From Achromobacter spanius (GTDB lineage: Bacteria > Pseudomonadota > Gammaproteobacteria > Burkholderiales > Burkholderiaceae_B): a DNA stretch of 64,000 nucleotides. The stretch covers positions 3,286,001 to 3,350,000 of the forward strand of contig NZ_CP025030.1 of assembly GCF_002812705.1 (NCBI RefSeq), in the 5' to 3' direction. The translations under genes were made by a program, and so were the position numbers. A model generated the notes under the pieces. That model was not told the DNA's origin and searched no databases. It worked only from the letters and a program-made list of their open reading frames with translations. Each line of letters begins with the position of its first letter. Position 1 is the first letter of the stretch. Shown here in pieces: positions 19,839 to 28,169 of this stretch.

Positions 19839-20933
19839 ATGCAACGCCGCGCGTTTTTGAAGCAGGCCGCCTTGGGAGCCGCGGGGTCCGCCACGATCGC
19901 CGCGCCGGCCTTCGCACAAGAGGCGCCGACGATCGCGTGGCGGCTGGCATCCAGTTTTCCGAATGAATCGCCCACGTTGTTCGCGGGCGCCGAAGACGTT
20001 GCCCGTTATGTGGCCGAGGTCACCGACGGCCGCTTCACCATCGAGATTTTTCCGGCGGGTGATCTCGTCCAACCGGGCCAGGTGCTTGAAGCCGTGCAGC
20101 ATCGCGTGGTGGACTGCGGCCATACGGCGTCGACCCGTTACTTTGACGTCGATCCCGCGCTTAGCTTTGATGCCGGCGTTCCCTTCGGCTTGAACACGCG
20201 GCAGATGAATGCCTGGATGAGCGAGGGCGAAGGCCTGGCGCTGACGCGGGTGCTGTTCGACAAGTACAACATCATGAATTTCCCCTGTGGCTACACGGGC
20301 GCCCAGATGGGCGGGTGGTTTCGCGGCGAGATCAAAACCGTGGACGACCTGCGCGGGCTGAAAGTGAAGGCGGGCGGCTTTGCGCGCCATGTCCTGTCGC
20401 GCCTGGGCGCCACGCCGGTGGACGTGCCTGTGTCGGAATTCTATGGCGCGCTGGAGCAGGGGACGGTCGACGCCGTGGCGTGGATCGGGCCGTACGACGA
20501 TGAGAACCTGGCGCTGTATAAAGTGGCGCGCAATTATTATTTTCCAGGCTGGTGGGCCGGTACCTTGCAGCTATCGCTGTACGTGAACCAAAGCGCCTAC
20601 GATGAGCTGCCCAAGCCGTTCCAGTCGGCCCTGGCGTTGGCTTGCAGGATGGCAACCGCCAACATGATCGCCAAGTACGACGCCGGTAATCCGGACGCGT
20701 TGCGAAGGCTGGTGTCCAAGGGGGCGCAGCTGAAGGCGTTTCCCAAGCCGGTGCTGCAAGCATGCCATGAGGCCTCGATGGCGGCTTATAAGGAATTGAG
20801 CGCCAAGGACCCCATGTTCAAAAAGCTCTACGACAGCATGACCGCCTTCCGGAACAAGGAGGTGCCTTGGTTTCGCGTCGCCGAAGGCAGCTTTGATTCC
20901 CTGATCTCCTCGGTGGGCCAGCCCGGCACCTGA
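19839..20933 (+). CDS. TRAP-type solute-binding protein (DctP family, TakP-like), Tat-exported
   Basis: Periplasmic binding protein for TRAP transport, 364 residues. The N-terminus MQRRAFLKQAALGAAG has a twin-arginine motif and ends with AFAQE as signal-peptidase site. GGWFRGEIKTVDDLRGLKVK and the long TakP-like body (FPNESPTLFAGA, EFYGALEQGTVDAVAW) suggest a 2-oxo-acid or similar monocarboxylate ligand. No DctQ or DctM subunit lies next to it, so it must use a permease encoded elsewhere. It sits between truA and trpF, where it has no obvious functional link. Confidence 0.88.
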   Translation: MQRRAFLKQAALGAAGSATIAAPAFAQEAPTIAWRLASSFPNESPTLFAGAEDVARYVAEVTDGRFTIEIFPAGDLVQPGQVLEAVQHRVVDCGHTASTRYFDVDPALSFDAGVPFGLNTRQMNAWMSEGEGLALTRVLFDKYNIMNFPCGYTGAQMGGWFRGEIKTVDDLRGLKVKAGGFARHVLSRLGATPVDVPVSEFYGALEQGTVDAVAWIGPYDDENLALYKVARNYYFPGWWAGTLQLSLYVNQSAYDELPKPFQSALALACRMATANMIAKYDAGNPDALRRLVSKGAQLKAFPKPVLQACHEASMAAYKELSAKDPMFKKLYDSMTAFRNKEVPWFRVAEGSFDSLISSVGQPGT

Positions 20934-20995
20934 ATGCCGCTGGCGCACCCGATATACTGATACGCCGCGTCCCGTTGGGCGACAGGTAAAACGCC

Positions 20996-21658
20996 ATGCG
21001 CACACGCATCAAAATCTGCGGATTGACCCGCGAACAAGACATCGAGGCCGCTGTTTCAGCCGGCGTCGATGCGATCGGATTCGTCTTCTACCCCAAGAGC
21101 AAGCGTTGCCTGACGCCGACCCGCGCCGCGCAGTTGCGCCGTACCGTACCGGCGTTTGTCGACGTCGTGGCCTTGTTCGTGAACCCGGATCCGTCCGAGG
21201 TACAAGCGGTGCTGGACGAGGTGGAACCTGAATTGCTGCAGTTCCACGGCGACGAGTCACCGCAGGATTGCGGCCGCTACAGCCATCGCTTTCTACGCGC
21301 CTTCCGCGCGGGCGCGCCCGGCCTGGACACGGCTGAAAACCTGGCCACGTACTGCCGGGCTTTCGGCGAAGCGGCGGGCTGGCTGTTCGACAGCTACAGC
21401 GCCGGTTACGGCGGCAGCGGCCATGGTTTTGACTACAGCTTGCTGGACGAGGTGCGCGCGGATCCCGTGTCGCGTCCGTTGATCTTGTCGGGTGGTTTGA
21501 ACGGCGATAACGTCGGCCAGGCAATCGAGCGGGTCAGGCCTTGGGGGGTCGATGTAAGCAGCGGCGTTGAGCTTGAGCAAGGAATAAAAAGTTCTGATAG
21601 AATCTCGGTCTTCGTTGATGCAGCACATGCTGCGGACGCGAAATTGAAGGGAAAGTAG
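20996..21658 (+). CDS. trpF: Phosphoribosylanthranilate isomerase
   Basis: Third step of tryptophan synthesis from anthranilate; 220 residues, a single TIM barrel. The general-base cysteine is in IKICGLTRE and the acid aspartate in LFDSYSAGYGGSGHGFDY; PLILSGGLNGDNV and GVDVSSGVE bind phosphate. A TATACT element lies at 20953-20958. In related genomes trpB and trpA usually follow, but here the next gene is a tRNA, so trpBA must be elsewhere. Confidence 0.97.
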   Translation: MRTRIKICGLTREQDIEAAVSAGVDAIGFVFYPKSKRCLTPTRAAQLRRTVPAFVDVVALFVNPDPSEVQAVLDEVEPELLQFHGDESPQDCGRYSHRFLRAFRAGAPGLDTAENLATYCRAFGEAAGWLFDSYSAGYGGSGHGFDYSLLDEVRADPVSRPLILSGGLNGDNVGQAIERVRPWGVDVSSGVELEQGIKSSDRISVFVDAAHAADAKLKGK

Positions 21659-21763
21659 TGCGGTGATGTGGGCAGAAAAATGCTCACAGCTATGGCAGCG
21701 AAAGCTAGCGAAAGCAAAGCCATTACCACGCAACGAACATAGCAAAAAATCGATTATGACGAT

Positions 21764-21792
21764 TTGCACAGTTCAAAAAAGCACTATATAAT
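21764..21792 (+). promoter_or_regulatory. Sigma-70 promoter of tRNA-Val
   Basis: TTGCAC (21764-21769), a 17-bp spacer and a perfect TATAAT (21787-21792), 14 bp before the mature tRNA 5' end. Strong consensus match. Confidence 0.85.
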
Positions 21793-21805
21793 TCTTCTTC
21801 TTTGC

Positions 21806-21882
21806 AGGCGGTTAGCTCAGTTGGTTAGAGCGCCACGTTGACATCGTGGAGGTCGTTGGTTCGAACCCAATACCGCCTACCA
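21806..21882 (+). tRNA. tRNA-Val (GAC)
   Basis: A 77-nt cloverleaf with encoded CCA. The acceptor stem is AGGCGGT/ACCGCCT, D-arm GCTC...GAGC, anticodon stem CCACG/CGTGG with loop TTGACAT (anticodon GAC), and T-arm GTTGG-TTCGAAC-CCAAT. It has its own promoter and terminator. Confidence 0.97.
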
Positions 21883-21903
21883 GATTCCTGCAAAGCAGTG
21901 CCC

Positions 21904-21962
21904 AGCACTGCTCCGAAAGCCGCATAAGTCTATGACTTTGCGGCTTTTTTGCATTCTGCGCC
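21904..21962 (+). repeat. Imperfect direct repeat, copy 1 (tRNA-Val tail/terminator)
   Basis: About 58 bp around the tRNA-Val terminator, GCANTGCTCNGAAAGCCGC through TTTTTTGCANTCTGCGCC. It matches 23661-23719 with roughly eight differences. The two copies bracket the EAL gene and could mark an insertion or duplication boundary. Confidence 0.7.
21916..21950 (+). terminator. Intrinsic terminator after tRNA-Val
   Basis: AAAGCCGCA (21916-21924) pairs with TGCGGCTTT (21939-21947). The inner AAGTC/GACTT extends the stem past one bulged T, and a T-run follows. A close imperfect copy follows the EAL gene at 23672-23706. Confidence 0.9.
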
Positions 21963-22133
21963 GCCAACTGCGGGAAGGGAGGCGGGCGGGTGATGTGGTC
22001 AGCGCCTGCATCAAGCAAACCTATTGCCGCGCATCAATTTTGCGCAAAAAAGAGAGCGGGGATAGTAGCTCTGATGGAATGATTGCCGCCGTCTGTGCTG
22101 ATCGTAGAATCTCTTTAGTTCCTAAGGATGATT

Positions 22134-23684
22134 ATGACGACAGGCCGTCTCCCAAGCCGGTATGGGTTGCTTTTGGTCCTCGTGCCAACTGTTGTGGTGC
22201 TCACCCTGCTTTGTGGGGCAATCGGCTATTCGTTTGAAGCTTCGCACGCGGACCATATTGTTGAACACAATAATGACCATCTACTTCGACGTTCGCTCGG
22301 CATTGCCAATGAGCAAATCGCCACGATTGTTGAGCTGAGCGCTCCGGCGGACTCCTGTTCGGACGAGGACCTTGCCCGGATGAGGGCGCGCCTCTTTAAG
22401 TCCAGGTATGCCGGCGACATCGCCCGGATTTCCGATGGGGCAGTGAGATGCTCGGCCGTGTGGGGGCCCTGGAAAGAACCGTATGCTCTTCCTCCTGGCG
22501 GCAAGCGCGTGCGCTACGGCATCACCCTGTGGAGAAATCTGACAAACCCGGTTCAGCCATCGTTCGTTGGCGGGTTAGCGGCAAATGACCGCGTGGCGGT
22601 ATTTATTATCCCCAATGCACTTGGTGAGGTGGAAGAGCACTCTGGCCGTTTCTGGGGACGGGTATTTTCAAGAGACGGAAGCACGATCCAAGAATTCGGT
22701 TCTCAGCCACATGCGACGAAAGACTCGAGCGTTGTGGGGCGGGTAGCGAGCCGGCTTGGGATCATTCGGCATGGCGTCACGTGTTCGTCGGCTGGTGAGC
22801 CCGACGTCTGTGTTGAGTCTTTTACCCGGGTGGATGCGCGCGTTTCGGTGCTGGTGTCCGCCCTGATCGGGATGGTGCTGGGCGCGGCCAGTGGCATAGC
22901 GTTGTTCCTCTGGTGGCGAGGATCAAACGGTTTGCGCGGAAGTATGGCCCAGGCCCTGCGTCAAGAAAAAATACACGTTCACTATCAGCCGCTCTGTTCT
23001 CTTGCGACTGGCGAAATGGTTGGCGCTGAAGCGCTAGCCCGCTGGACGCATGACGAAGTGGGGCCTATTCCTCCGGACACGTTCATTCCGTGGGTTGAGT
23101 CCATGGGACTCCGTCGACTTTTCACGAGATACATCATCCGCACTGCGATTGACGGCGTGCGGGAACGGTTGGCCGCCGCGCAGCCGTTCTATTTGAGTGT
23201 CAATGTCTTTCCCGCGGATTTGGAAGACGACCTGTTCCTTGAATTTCTCGTTCATTGTGTAGAAGAGCGTGGGGTTTCACCCGAGCGGATTGTGCTTGAA
23301 GTGACTGAGTCCGCGAGGTTCTCAGCCACCTCACCGGCAGATCTGTTCAAGCGGTATCACCAAGCGGGTTTCAGAGTCTTCCTGGACGATTTTGGCGTGG
23401 GGTATTCCAACCTGGTGAACGTCTTCCAATGGGACGTCAGCGGGATCAAGCTGGACAGAATCTTTGTCGGGGCGATTGGAGATGTTTCCAGCGCCATTCC
23501 GGTATTAGATCAAGTAATCGAAATGGCCAATCAGTTGGACATTCAACTCGTCGTGGAAGGCATAGAAATGCGCAGACAGGTTGACTACATCGTAGAACGT
23601 GCGCCGCACGCCGTAGGACAGGGCTGGTTTTTTGGAAAACCAGTTCCTGCAGGCGAGCTGGGCAATGCTCTGAAAGCCGCGTAA
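22134..23684 (+). CDS. CSS-domain EAL c-di-GMP phosphodiesterase
   Basis: Membrane phosphodiesterase that hydrolyses cyclic di-GMP; 516 residues. Two membrane segments (about 10-32 and 235-258) flank a periplasmic CSS-type sensor domain with conserved cysteines (SCSDEDLARMR, RCSAVWGPW), a redox-sensing domain in this family. The EAL domain (about 268-510) retains GAEALARW, SVNVFPAD, LEVTES, LDDFGVGYSN, KLDRIF and VVEGIE, so metal and substrate ligands are present and activity is likely. The ATG at 22134 fits TAAGGA better than the one at 22128. Base composition is visibly lower in GC than its neighbours, and the last codons lie inside a direct repeat. Confidence 0.92.
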   Translation: MTTGRLPSRYGLLLVLVPTVVVLTLLCGAIGYSFEASHADHIVEHNNDHLLRRSLGIANEQIATIVELSAPADSCSDEDLARMRARLFKSRYAGDIARISDGAVRCSAVWGPWKEPYALPPGGKRVRYGITLWRNLTNPVQPSFVGGLAANDRVAVFIIPNALGEVEEHSGRFWGRVFSRDGSTIQEFGSQPHATKDSSVVGRVASRLGIIRHGVTCSSAGEPDVCVESFTRVDARVSVLVSALIGMVLGAASGIALFLWWRGSNGLRGSMAQALRQEKIHVHYQPLCSLATGEMVGAEALARWTHDEVGPIPPDTFIPWVESMGLRRLFTRYIIRTAIDGVRERLAAAQPFYLSVNVFPADLEDDLFLEFLVHCVEERGVSPERIVLEVTESARFSATSPADLFKRYHQAGFRVFLDDFGVGYSNLVNVFQWDVSGIKLDRIFVGAIGDVSSAIPVLDQVIEMANQLDIQLVVEGIEMRRQVDYIVERAPHAVGQGWFFGKPVPAGELGNALKAA

Positions 23685-23719
23685 GTCTTGGACTTCGCGG
23701 CTTTTTTGCAATCTGCGCC
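23661..23719 (+). repeat. Imperfect direct repeat, copy 2 (3' end of EAL gene)
   Basis: Second copy of the tRNA-Val tail sequence. Its first part encodes the final residues of the EAL protein (NALKAA) and its second part forms a terminator hairpin AAAGCCGCG...CGCGGCTTT with T-run at 23672-23706. Confidence 0.7.
23672..23706 (+). terminator. Intrinsic terminator of the EAL gene
   Basis: AAAGCCGCG pairs with CGCGGCTTT around a nested AAGTC/GACTT stem, followed by TTTTTT. The hairpin begins within the last codons of the EAL gene and includes its TAA. Confidence 0.85.
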
Positions 23720-23760
23720 ACACCCTGCCAGTTTCGCCTAGGGTTTCGCCGGGTCTTGCC

Positions 23761-24282
23761 TCAATCAAAAACATCAAAGAGCACATCGGCGACCACGGCG
23801 GTCGCGACGGCCACGAGGATCAGATCGGATCCTGCGACTCGCCATTCGTAGCCAGGATAGGCGGGCAGGCGTGCCAGCATCGGACCTGGGACCATCTTTT
23901 TTGCAATGCCCGGGGGCAGGGGCTTGCCGCGTGCCAGGTTCTTTCGGACGCCGGGCGGCAATGCGCTGTAACCCGACAATCCATACTCGTCCGCGTAGCC
24001 CCGCGCGACCGAGATCGTGATGCCGGCGTGGCGTAGCGTCATGTTCGTGTCGCGGGAATCGGCGGCTCCCCCCTTGGACGAGCCGCCCTTATTGCCACTA
24101 TTACCGTTGCCATTCCCATTGCCTTTACCGTTGCCGTTGTTCTTGTTGCCCTGGCCCTGACTTTGGCCCGCGTTATCGGGTTTTCCTTTTCCTTCGGGCG
24201 GAGCGGCAACTGCGCTGCCACCCACGTACAGGCAGCAGATCATGGCAGCGGCATATTTTTTGATAGTGGGGGCGGCATCCAT
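23761..24282 (-). CDS. CigR/RcnB-family exported protein
   Basis: A 173-residue exported protein. After a signal-like segment (about 8-27) comes a Gly/Asn/Lys-rich linker (GNGKGNGNGNGN), then the conserved C-terminal domain with GLSGYSALPPGVRKNLARGK, LPPGIAKK, LPAYPGYEW and a terminal hydrophobic stretch DLILVAVATAVVADVLFDVF. This arrangement matches the RcnB/CigR family; Salmonella CigR is a membrane protein that dampens virulence. The ATG at 24282 has AGGAG seven bases upstream; a longer frame to 24432 lacks this. The function here is unknown. Confidence 0.8.
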   Translation of the reverse strand: MDAAPTIKKYAAAMICCLYVGGSAVAAPPEGKGKPDNAGQSQGQGNKNNGNGKGNGNGNGNSGNKGGSSKGGAADSRDTNMTLRHAGITISVARGYADEYGLSGYSALPPGVRKNLARGKPLPPGIAKKMVPGPMLARLPAYPGYEWRVAGSDLILVAVATAVVADVLFDVFD

Positions 24283-24421
24283 GGAATGGCTCCTGATCAG
24301 CCAAAAGTGGCAGTGAACCGATTCTAGGGTGGTCGTAGTCTTTTGGAGTAGGGGCGGAATCGATAAAGATGTAAGCGGAATTGGCCGCAGATGTGTGGCG
24401 ACTTTAGGGGTATCCCGCTGC

Positions 24422-24670
24422 CTATGTTGCACTGCCCGCTCGTTTGTTTTTCATCACCCCACGGATATTCAACGCGGCCAGCCCGACTTGAAGCGCGATC
24501 AGCGCAAACGCCCCGTCGTGCAATCCCCATGCAATCCACAAGGCGTTACTGAATAGAAATACCCAGAATCCCCATTGGCGTTTCGCTTTTCCTTGCGACG
24601 CCACCAGCCATGCGGCCGCCAGCGAGGTAAGCATCGCCGGCCATTGAAGAAAATCCCATAGCGCTTCCAT
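24422..24670 (-). CDS. Small membrane protein, unknown function
   Basis: An 82-residue hydrophobic protein with about three membrane segments: WPAMLTSLAAAWLVAS, WGFWVFLFSNALWIAWGL and ALIALQVGLAALNIRGV. The last two recall the repeats of SWEET/PnuC-like small transporters, but the similarity is only suggestive. It lies 27 bp before the next minus-strand small gene end and upstream of the CigR-like gene on the same strand. Confidence 0.65.
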   Translation of the reverse strand: MEALWDFLQWPAMLTSLAAAWLVASQGKAKRQWGFWVFLFSNALWIAWGLHDGAFALIALQVGLAALNIRGVMKNKRAGSAT

Positions 24671-24696
24671 GGTGCGTATTTGGCTCGTGGTCGTCT

Positions 24697-24975
24697 TCAG
24701 CCTAATTTCTTGACGACACGCGCCAGTTTCGCGATGCCGCCGGTGCCGCTTGCAGCCCGGCCCATCAGCGCGGTGCCGGCGGCCGTCAGTACGGTGCGCT
24801 TGAAGAAGGTTCGGCCCTTCAGGCCCGCCACCATCAGCAATGCGCCCAAGCCAAATACGATCACATGCTCGCCAGGAAAGTCGGGGCGTCTGGCGTCAAT
24901 GTCTTTCAAATCGCGAAGTAGCGAGCGATTGCCGCGCTCGACCGGTTCCATTTCCACAACGTCGTCGGATTTCAT
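24697..24975 (-). CDS. Small conserved membrane-associated protein, unknown function
   Basis: A 92-residue protein with a charged N-terminal half (MKSDDVVEMEPVERGNRSLL) and two short hydrophobic segments (VIVFGLGALLMVAGLKG and RTVLTAAGTALMGRAASG), ending in basic KLARVVKKLG. The ATG at 24975 is preferred because GGGGGA lies upstream and the longer frame would run into the divergent lipoprotein promoter. It resembles DUF2892-type small membrane proteins, but weakly. Confidence 0.6.
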   Translation of the reverse strand: MKSDDVVEMEPVERGNRSLLRDLKDIDARRPDFPGEHVIVFGLGALLMVAGLKGRTFFKRTVLTAAGTALMGRAASGTGGIAKLARVVKKLG

Positions 24976-25095
24976 GGTGGTCCCCCAAAGAATAGAAACT
25001 GGGTCCCACTCAGCAAGTGACATGCCAGGCACGGTGTGCGCCAGTGCTGCCTTATATCTGATAAGGTCCGGCGTATCTTTCCTACCGGCCACACC

Positions 25096-25812
25096 ATGCA
25101 TAAATCGTTCAAGGCACTACTGCTGGTTCCCTGCCTGGGACTGGCGGCTTGCGCCATCAAGCCGCCGTCTGCAACGCAAGCGCAGCCGCGCATCGACGAA
25201 TTGCCCATGTACGGAGGTATGGACCGATCCGCCGCCGCCGAACTTGAGGTCAGCGATAAAAAGCTTGTTGCGGATGCTGTCCAGGCGTTCGGCTCCGCCG
25301 ACAAGGCTTCGCGGGCGTGGGTGTCCCAGGGATACCGTTTTTATCAAGCCGACCAGTTGGGCATGGCGATGCGCCGCTTCAATCAGGCCTGGCTGTTGAA
25401 TCCGAACAACCCCGAGGTCTATACCGGCTTTGCCGCCGTGCTGCATGACCAGAATAAGTTCTGCCAGGCCATGAGCATGATGGATTTGGCGATCAGCCAT
25501 GATCCCCCCACCTTCCAGGGTATCTATGCGGATGCCGGGCGTATCGCGGCCCGCTGCGCGGCGGAAGACAAGACGCTGCCTCCCGAAGCGCGGGTGGCGG
25601 CAACTGCCCGTTCCGACGAGTGGTACCGCAAAGGCGAGGCCGTCGAACCGGATAAGGGGTATCTGTATTCGTCCTGGGCCACCGCCTATTACTGGCGCGG
25701 GCAATATGACCAGGCCTGGGCGATGGTTGTCCGCGCGCGCGCGGCGGGCGGATCGCCAAGCCCGAAATTCATCGACATGCTAAGCGCCCAAATGCCGGAG
25801 CCGCGCACATAG
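25096..25812 (+). CDS. TPR-containing lipoprotein
   Basis: A 238-residue lipoprotein. The signal MHKSFKALLLVPCLGLAACA has a lipobox LAAC, so the mature protein is lipidated at Cys19. The middle contains tetratricopeptide-like helices (YRFYQADQLGMAMRRFNQAW, PNNPEVYTGFAAVLHDQNKF) and a second copy near 195-220 (YLYSSWATAYYWRGQYDQAW). Such proteins act as scaffolds in the envelope; no specific partner is evident. The start at 25096 is set by the lipoprotein signal. Confidence 0.8.
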   Translation: MHKSFKALLLVPCLGLAACAIKPPSATQAQPRIDELPMYGGMDRSAAAELEVSDKKLVADAVQAFGSADKASRAWVSQGYRFYQADQLGMAMRRFNQAWLLNPNNPEVYTGFAAVLHDQNKFCQAMSMMDLAISHDPPTFQGIYADAGRIAARCAAEDKTLPPEARVAATARSDEWYRKGEAVEPDKGYLYSSWATAYYWRGQYDQAWAMVVRARAAGGSPSPKFIDMLSAQMPEPRT

Positions 25813-25875
25813 GCCGCCCATCATGCGGGTGAATCCGGCTGCGCTGGCGGCATTTGCGATATTCTGCTGACCATC

Positions 25876-26274
25876 ATGATCAAAGCTCTATGGTTGGCGT
25901 TGGGCTGCGTGATGCTGGCATTGGGCGTCATCGGCGCGTTCTTGCCGGTCATGCCGACGACGATTTTCCTGATTTTGGCGGCGGGCTGCTTTTCGCGCTC
26001 GTCTCCGCGCCTGGAAAAATGGCTGCTGGATAGTCCGACTTACGGGCCGCCCCTGCGTATCTGGCGTGAACAGAAGGCGGTGTCGCGCAAGGGCAAAACC
26101 TACGCTTGCCTGGGCATGGTGGCGGGATACGGTATTTTCTGGTGGAGCGCGCATCCGTCGTGGCCTATTGCTGCGGGCGTTGGCCTGTTCTTTCTGGTCA
26201 GCGCGGCGTATGTGCTCAGCCGCCCGGCACCCAAGATGACGACGGGTGCCGGTAGCGAGCCTTTTCAACGATAG
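25876..26274 (+). CDS. DUF454 (YbaN-type) inner membrane protein
   Basis: A 132-residue membrane protein with the DUF454 pattern: an N-terminal helix with GVIGAFLPVMPTTIFLILAAGCFSR in shortened form GAFLPVMPTTIFL, then LEKWLLDSPTYGPPLRIW, and two C-terminal helices. Function unknown in the family. It starts 63 bp after the lipoprotein gene on the same strand. Confidence 0.88.
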   Translation: MIKALWLALGCVMLALGVIGAFLPVMPTTIFLILAAGCFSRSSPRLEKWLLDSPTYGPPLRIWREQKAVSRKGKTYACLGMVAGYGIFWWSAHPSWPIAAGVGLFFLVSAAYVLSRPAPKMTTGAGSEPFQR

Positions 26275-26317
26275 GGCTGCGCGCCGTACTGGCGCGGGGG
26301 CATTCAGCCTTTTGTGT

Positions 26318-28099
26318 TCAGTGTGAATGCCGGGGATCGCCCCGCGTTTCGATCACTTTCAGATAAAGCGTTGCGGGTTCCAGGCAACCGCCGGTCGACA
26401 ATTGGCCGACCAGTTGCCGATAGAGCTCCTGCCAGGGCGTTTGCGACGCAGGTGGCTGGTATGCCGGTTCCTGTTTGCGCCGTTCCATTTCCGCGTCGTC
26501 CACCAACGCGGTCACGCTGCGCTGGTTCAAGTCGACACGGATCTTGTCGCCCGTGCGCAGCAGCGCCAGGCCCCCGCCCGCGGCGGCTTCCGGTGACATG
26601 TTCAGGATGGAGGGGCTGGCCGATGTGCCGCTTTGGCGGCCGTCACCCAGGCAAGGCAGCGAGTCCACGCCGCGCTTGATCAGGTGCGAAGGCGGGGCCA
26701 TGTTGACGACCTCTGCGCTGCCCGGATAGCCCACCGTGCCGGCGCCACGTATCACCAGAATGCAGTGCTCGTCGATGTTCAGCGATGGGTCTTCAATACG
26801 GGCGTGATAGTCCTCGGGGCCTTCGAACACGATGGCGCGCGCCTCGAAGGCGTTCTCCGATCCGGGCTCCGACAGATACGTGCGGCGGAAGGCTTCGCCC
26901 ACGACCGACATCTTGATGATGGCGCTGTCGAAGAAGTTGCCCGACAGCACGATGAAGCCGGCGCGGTGCTTGAGCGGCGCCTCGCAGGTGCGGATGACGT
27001 CGGCGTCGCGGGTCTTGGAGGCGGCGGCGATGTCGCCGATGGTTTTGCCGGACACGGTGGCGCAGTCTGCGTGCAGGCGGCCCGCGGCCAGCAGTTCGTG
27101 CATGACGGCGGGCACGCCGCCCGCCCGGTGGAAGCCTTCGCCCAGGTGTTCGCCGGCCGGCACGCAATTGACCAGCAGCGGCACGTCTTCGCCCAGCCGC
27201 TGCCAATCGTCCAGGCTGAGGTCGATGCCGGCGTGGCGGGCCATGGCGATCAAATGCGGCGGACAGTTGCTGGACGCGCCCAGCGCCGACGCCACGACGA
27301 TGGCGTTTTCAAAGGCCTGGCGGGTCAGGATGTGTGACGGCCGCAGGTCTTCGCGCACCATGTCGCAAATGCGCATGCCGGTGGCGTAGGCCATCTGCGC
27401 GCGTTCGCGATAAGGCGCGGGAATGCTGGCGCAGGTGGGCAGCGACATGCCCAGGGCTTCCGCCAGTGAATTCATGGACAGCGCCGTGCCCATGGTGTTG
27501 CAGTGCCCGACCGACGGCGACGATGCCGTGGCCAGCGTCATGAAACCTTCGTAGTCCAGTTTGCCCGCCGCCATCAGGTTGCGCGCATGCCAGATGACGG
27601 TGCCGGAACCCACCCGCTGGCCGTCGTGCCAGCCGTCCAGCATCGGCCCGCCCGACAGCACGATGGCGGGCAGGTCGACGGTGGCGGCGGCCATCAGGCA
27701 AGCGGGGGTGGTTTTGTCGCAACCGGTGGTCAGCACCACGCCGTCCAGCGGATAGCCGTGCAAAATCTCCACCAGCCCCAGATAGGCCAGATTGCGGTCC
27801 AGCGCCGCGGTGGGCCGCCGGCCTTGCTCGGCCAGCGGATGCACCGGGAACTCCATCGGGATGCCGCCCGCGTCCCGGATACCCGCCTTGATGCGCTCGG
27901 CCAGCGCCAGGTGATGCCGGTTGCAGGGCGCCAGGTCGCTGCCGGTCTGGGCGATGCCGATGATCGGCCGCCCGGACTGCAGCTCTTGCCGCGTCAGGCC
28001 GTAGTTAAGATAGCGCTCGACGTAGATCGCCGTCATATCGGCGTGCGAGGGGTCGTCGAACCATTTCTGGCTGCGCAACTTGCGGGGTATCTGAGACAT
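26318..28099 (-). CDS. IlvD/Edd-family sugar-acid dehydratase (xylonate/arabinonate type)
   Basis: Iron-sulfur dehydratase that removes water from an aldonic acid to give a 2-keto-3-deoxy acid. The 593-residue sequence closely follows xylonate dehydratase of Caulobacter in remembered motifs: WFDDPSHADMTAIYVERYLN, GRPIIGIAQTGSDLAPCNRH, TTGCDKTTPACLMAA and GHCNTMGTALSMN, which include two cluster cysteines, plus GDGRQSGTSASPSILN. The exact substrate (D-xylonate, L-arabinonate or another pentonate) cannot be read from sequence. Last gene of the minus-strand run dctQ-dctM-dctP-dehydratase, which suggests import and first catabolic step for the same sugar acid. Confidence 0.9.
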   Translation of the reverse strand: MSQIPRKLRSQKWFDDPSHADMTAIYVERYLNYGLTRQELQSGRPIIGIAQTGSDLAPCNRHHLALAERIKAGIRDAGGIPMEFPVHPLAEQGRRPTAALDRNLAYLGLVEILHGYPLDGVVLTTGCDKTTPACLMAAATVDLPAIVLSGGPMLDGWHDGQRVGSGTVIWHARNLMAAGKLDYEGFMTLATASSPSVGHCNTMGTALSMNSLAEALGMSLPTCASIPAPYRERAQMAYATGMRICDMVREDLRPSHILTRQAFENAIVVASALGASSNCPPHLIAMARHAGIDLSLDDWQRLGEDVPLLVNCVPAGEHLGEGFHRAGGVPAVMHELLAAGRLHADCATVSGKTIGDIAAASKTRDADVIRTCEAPLKHRAGFIVLSGNFFDSAIIKMSVVGEAFRRTYLSEPGSENAFEARAIVFEGPEDYHARIEDPSLNIDEHCILVIRGAGTVGYPGSAEVVNMAPPSHLIKRGVDSLPCLGDGRQSGTSASPSILNMSPEAAAGGGLALLRTGDKIRVDLNQRSVTALVDDAEMERRKQEPAYQPPASQTPWQELYRQLVGQLSTGGCLEPATLYLKVIETRGDPRHSH

Positions 28100-28169
28100 G
28101 GGTGACTCGCTTGCTTCGCTTGGGCGTCAGGTGATAAGACGTCAATACCGAGACGTCGGTAAACAGGCC

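Noticed and set aside
21812..22018. Minus-strand ORF with GGIGFEPTTSTMSTW antisense to tRNA-Val
   Set aside because: A common artefact of reading tRNA genes backwards; overlaps the whole tRNA.
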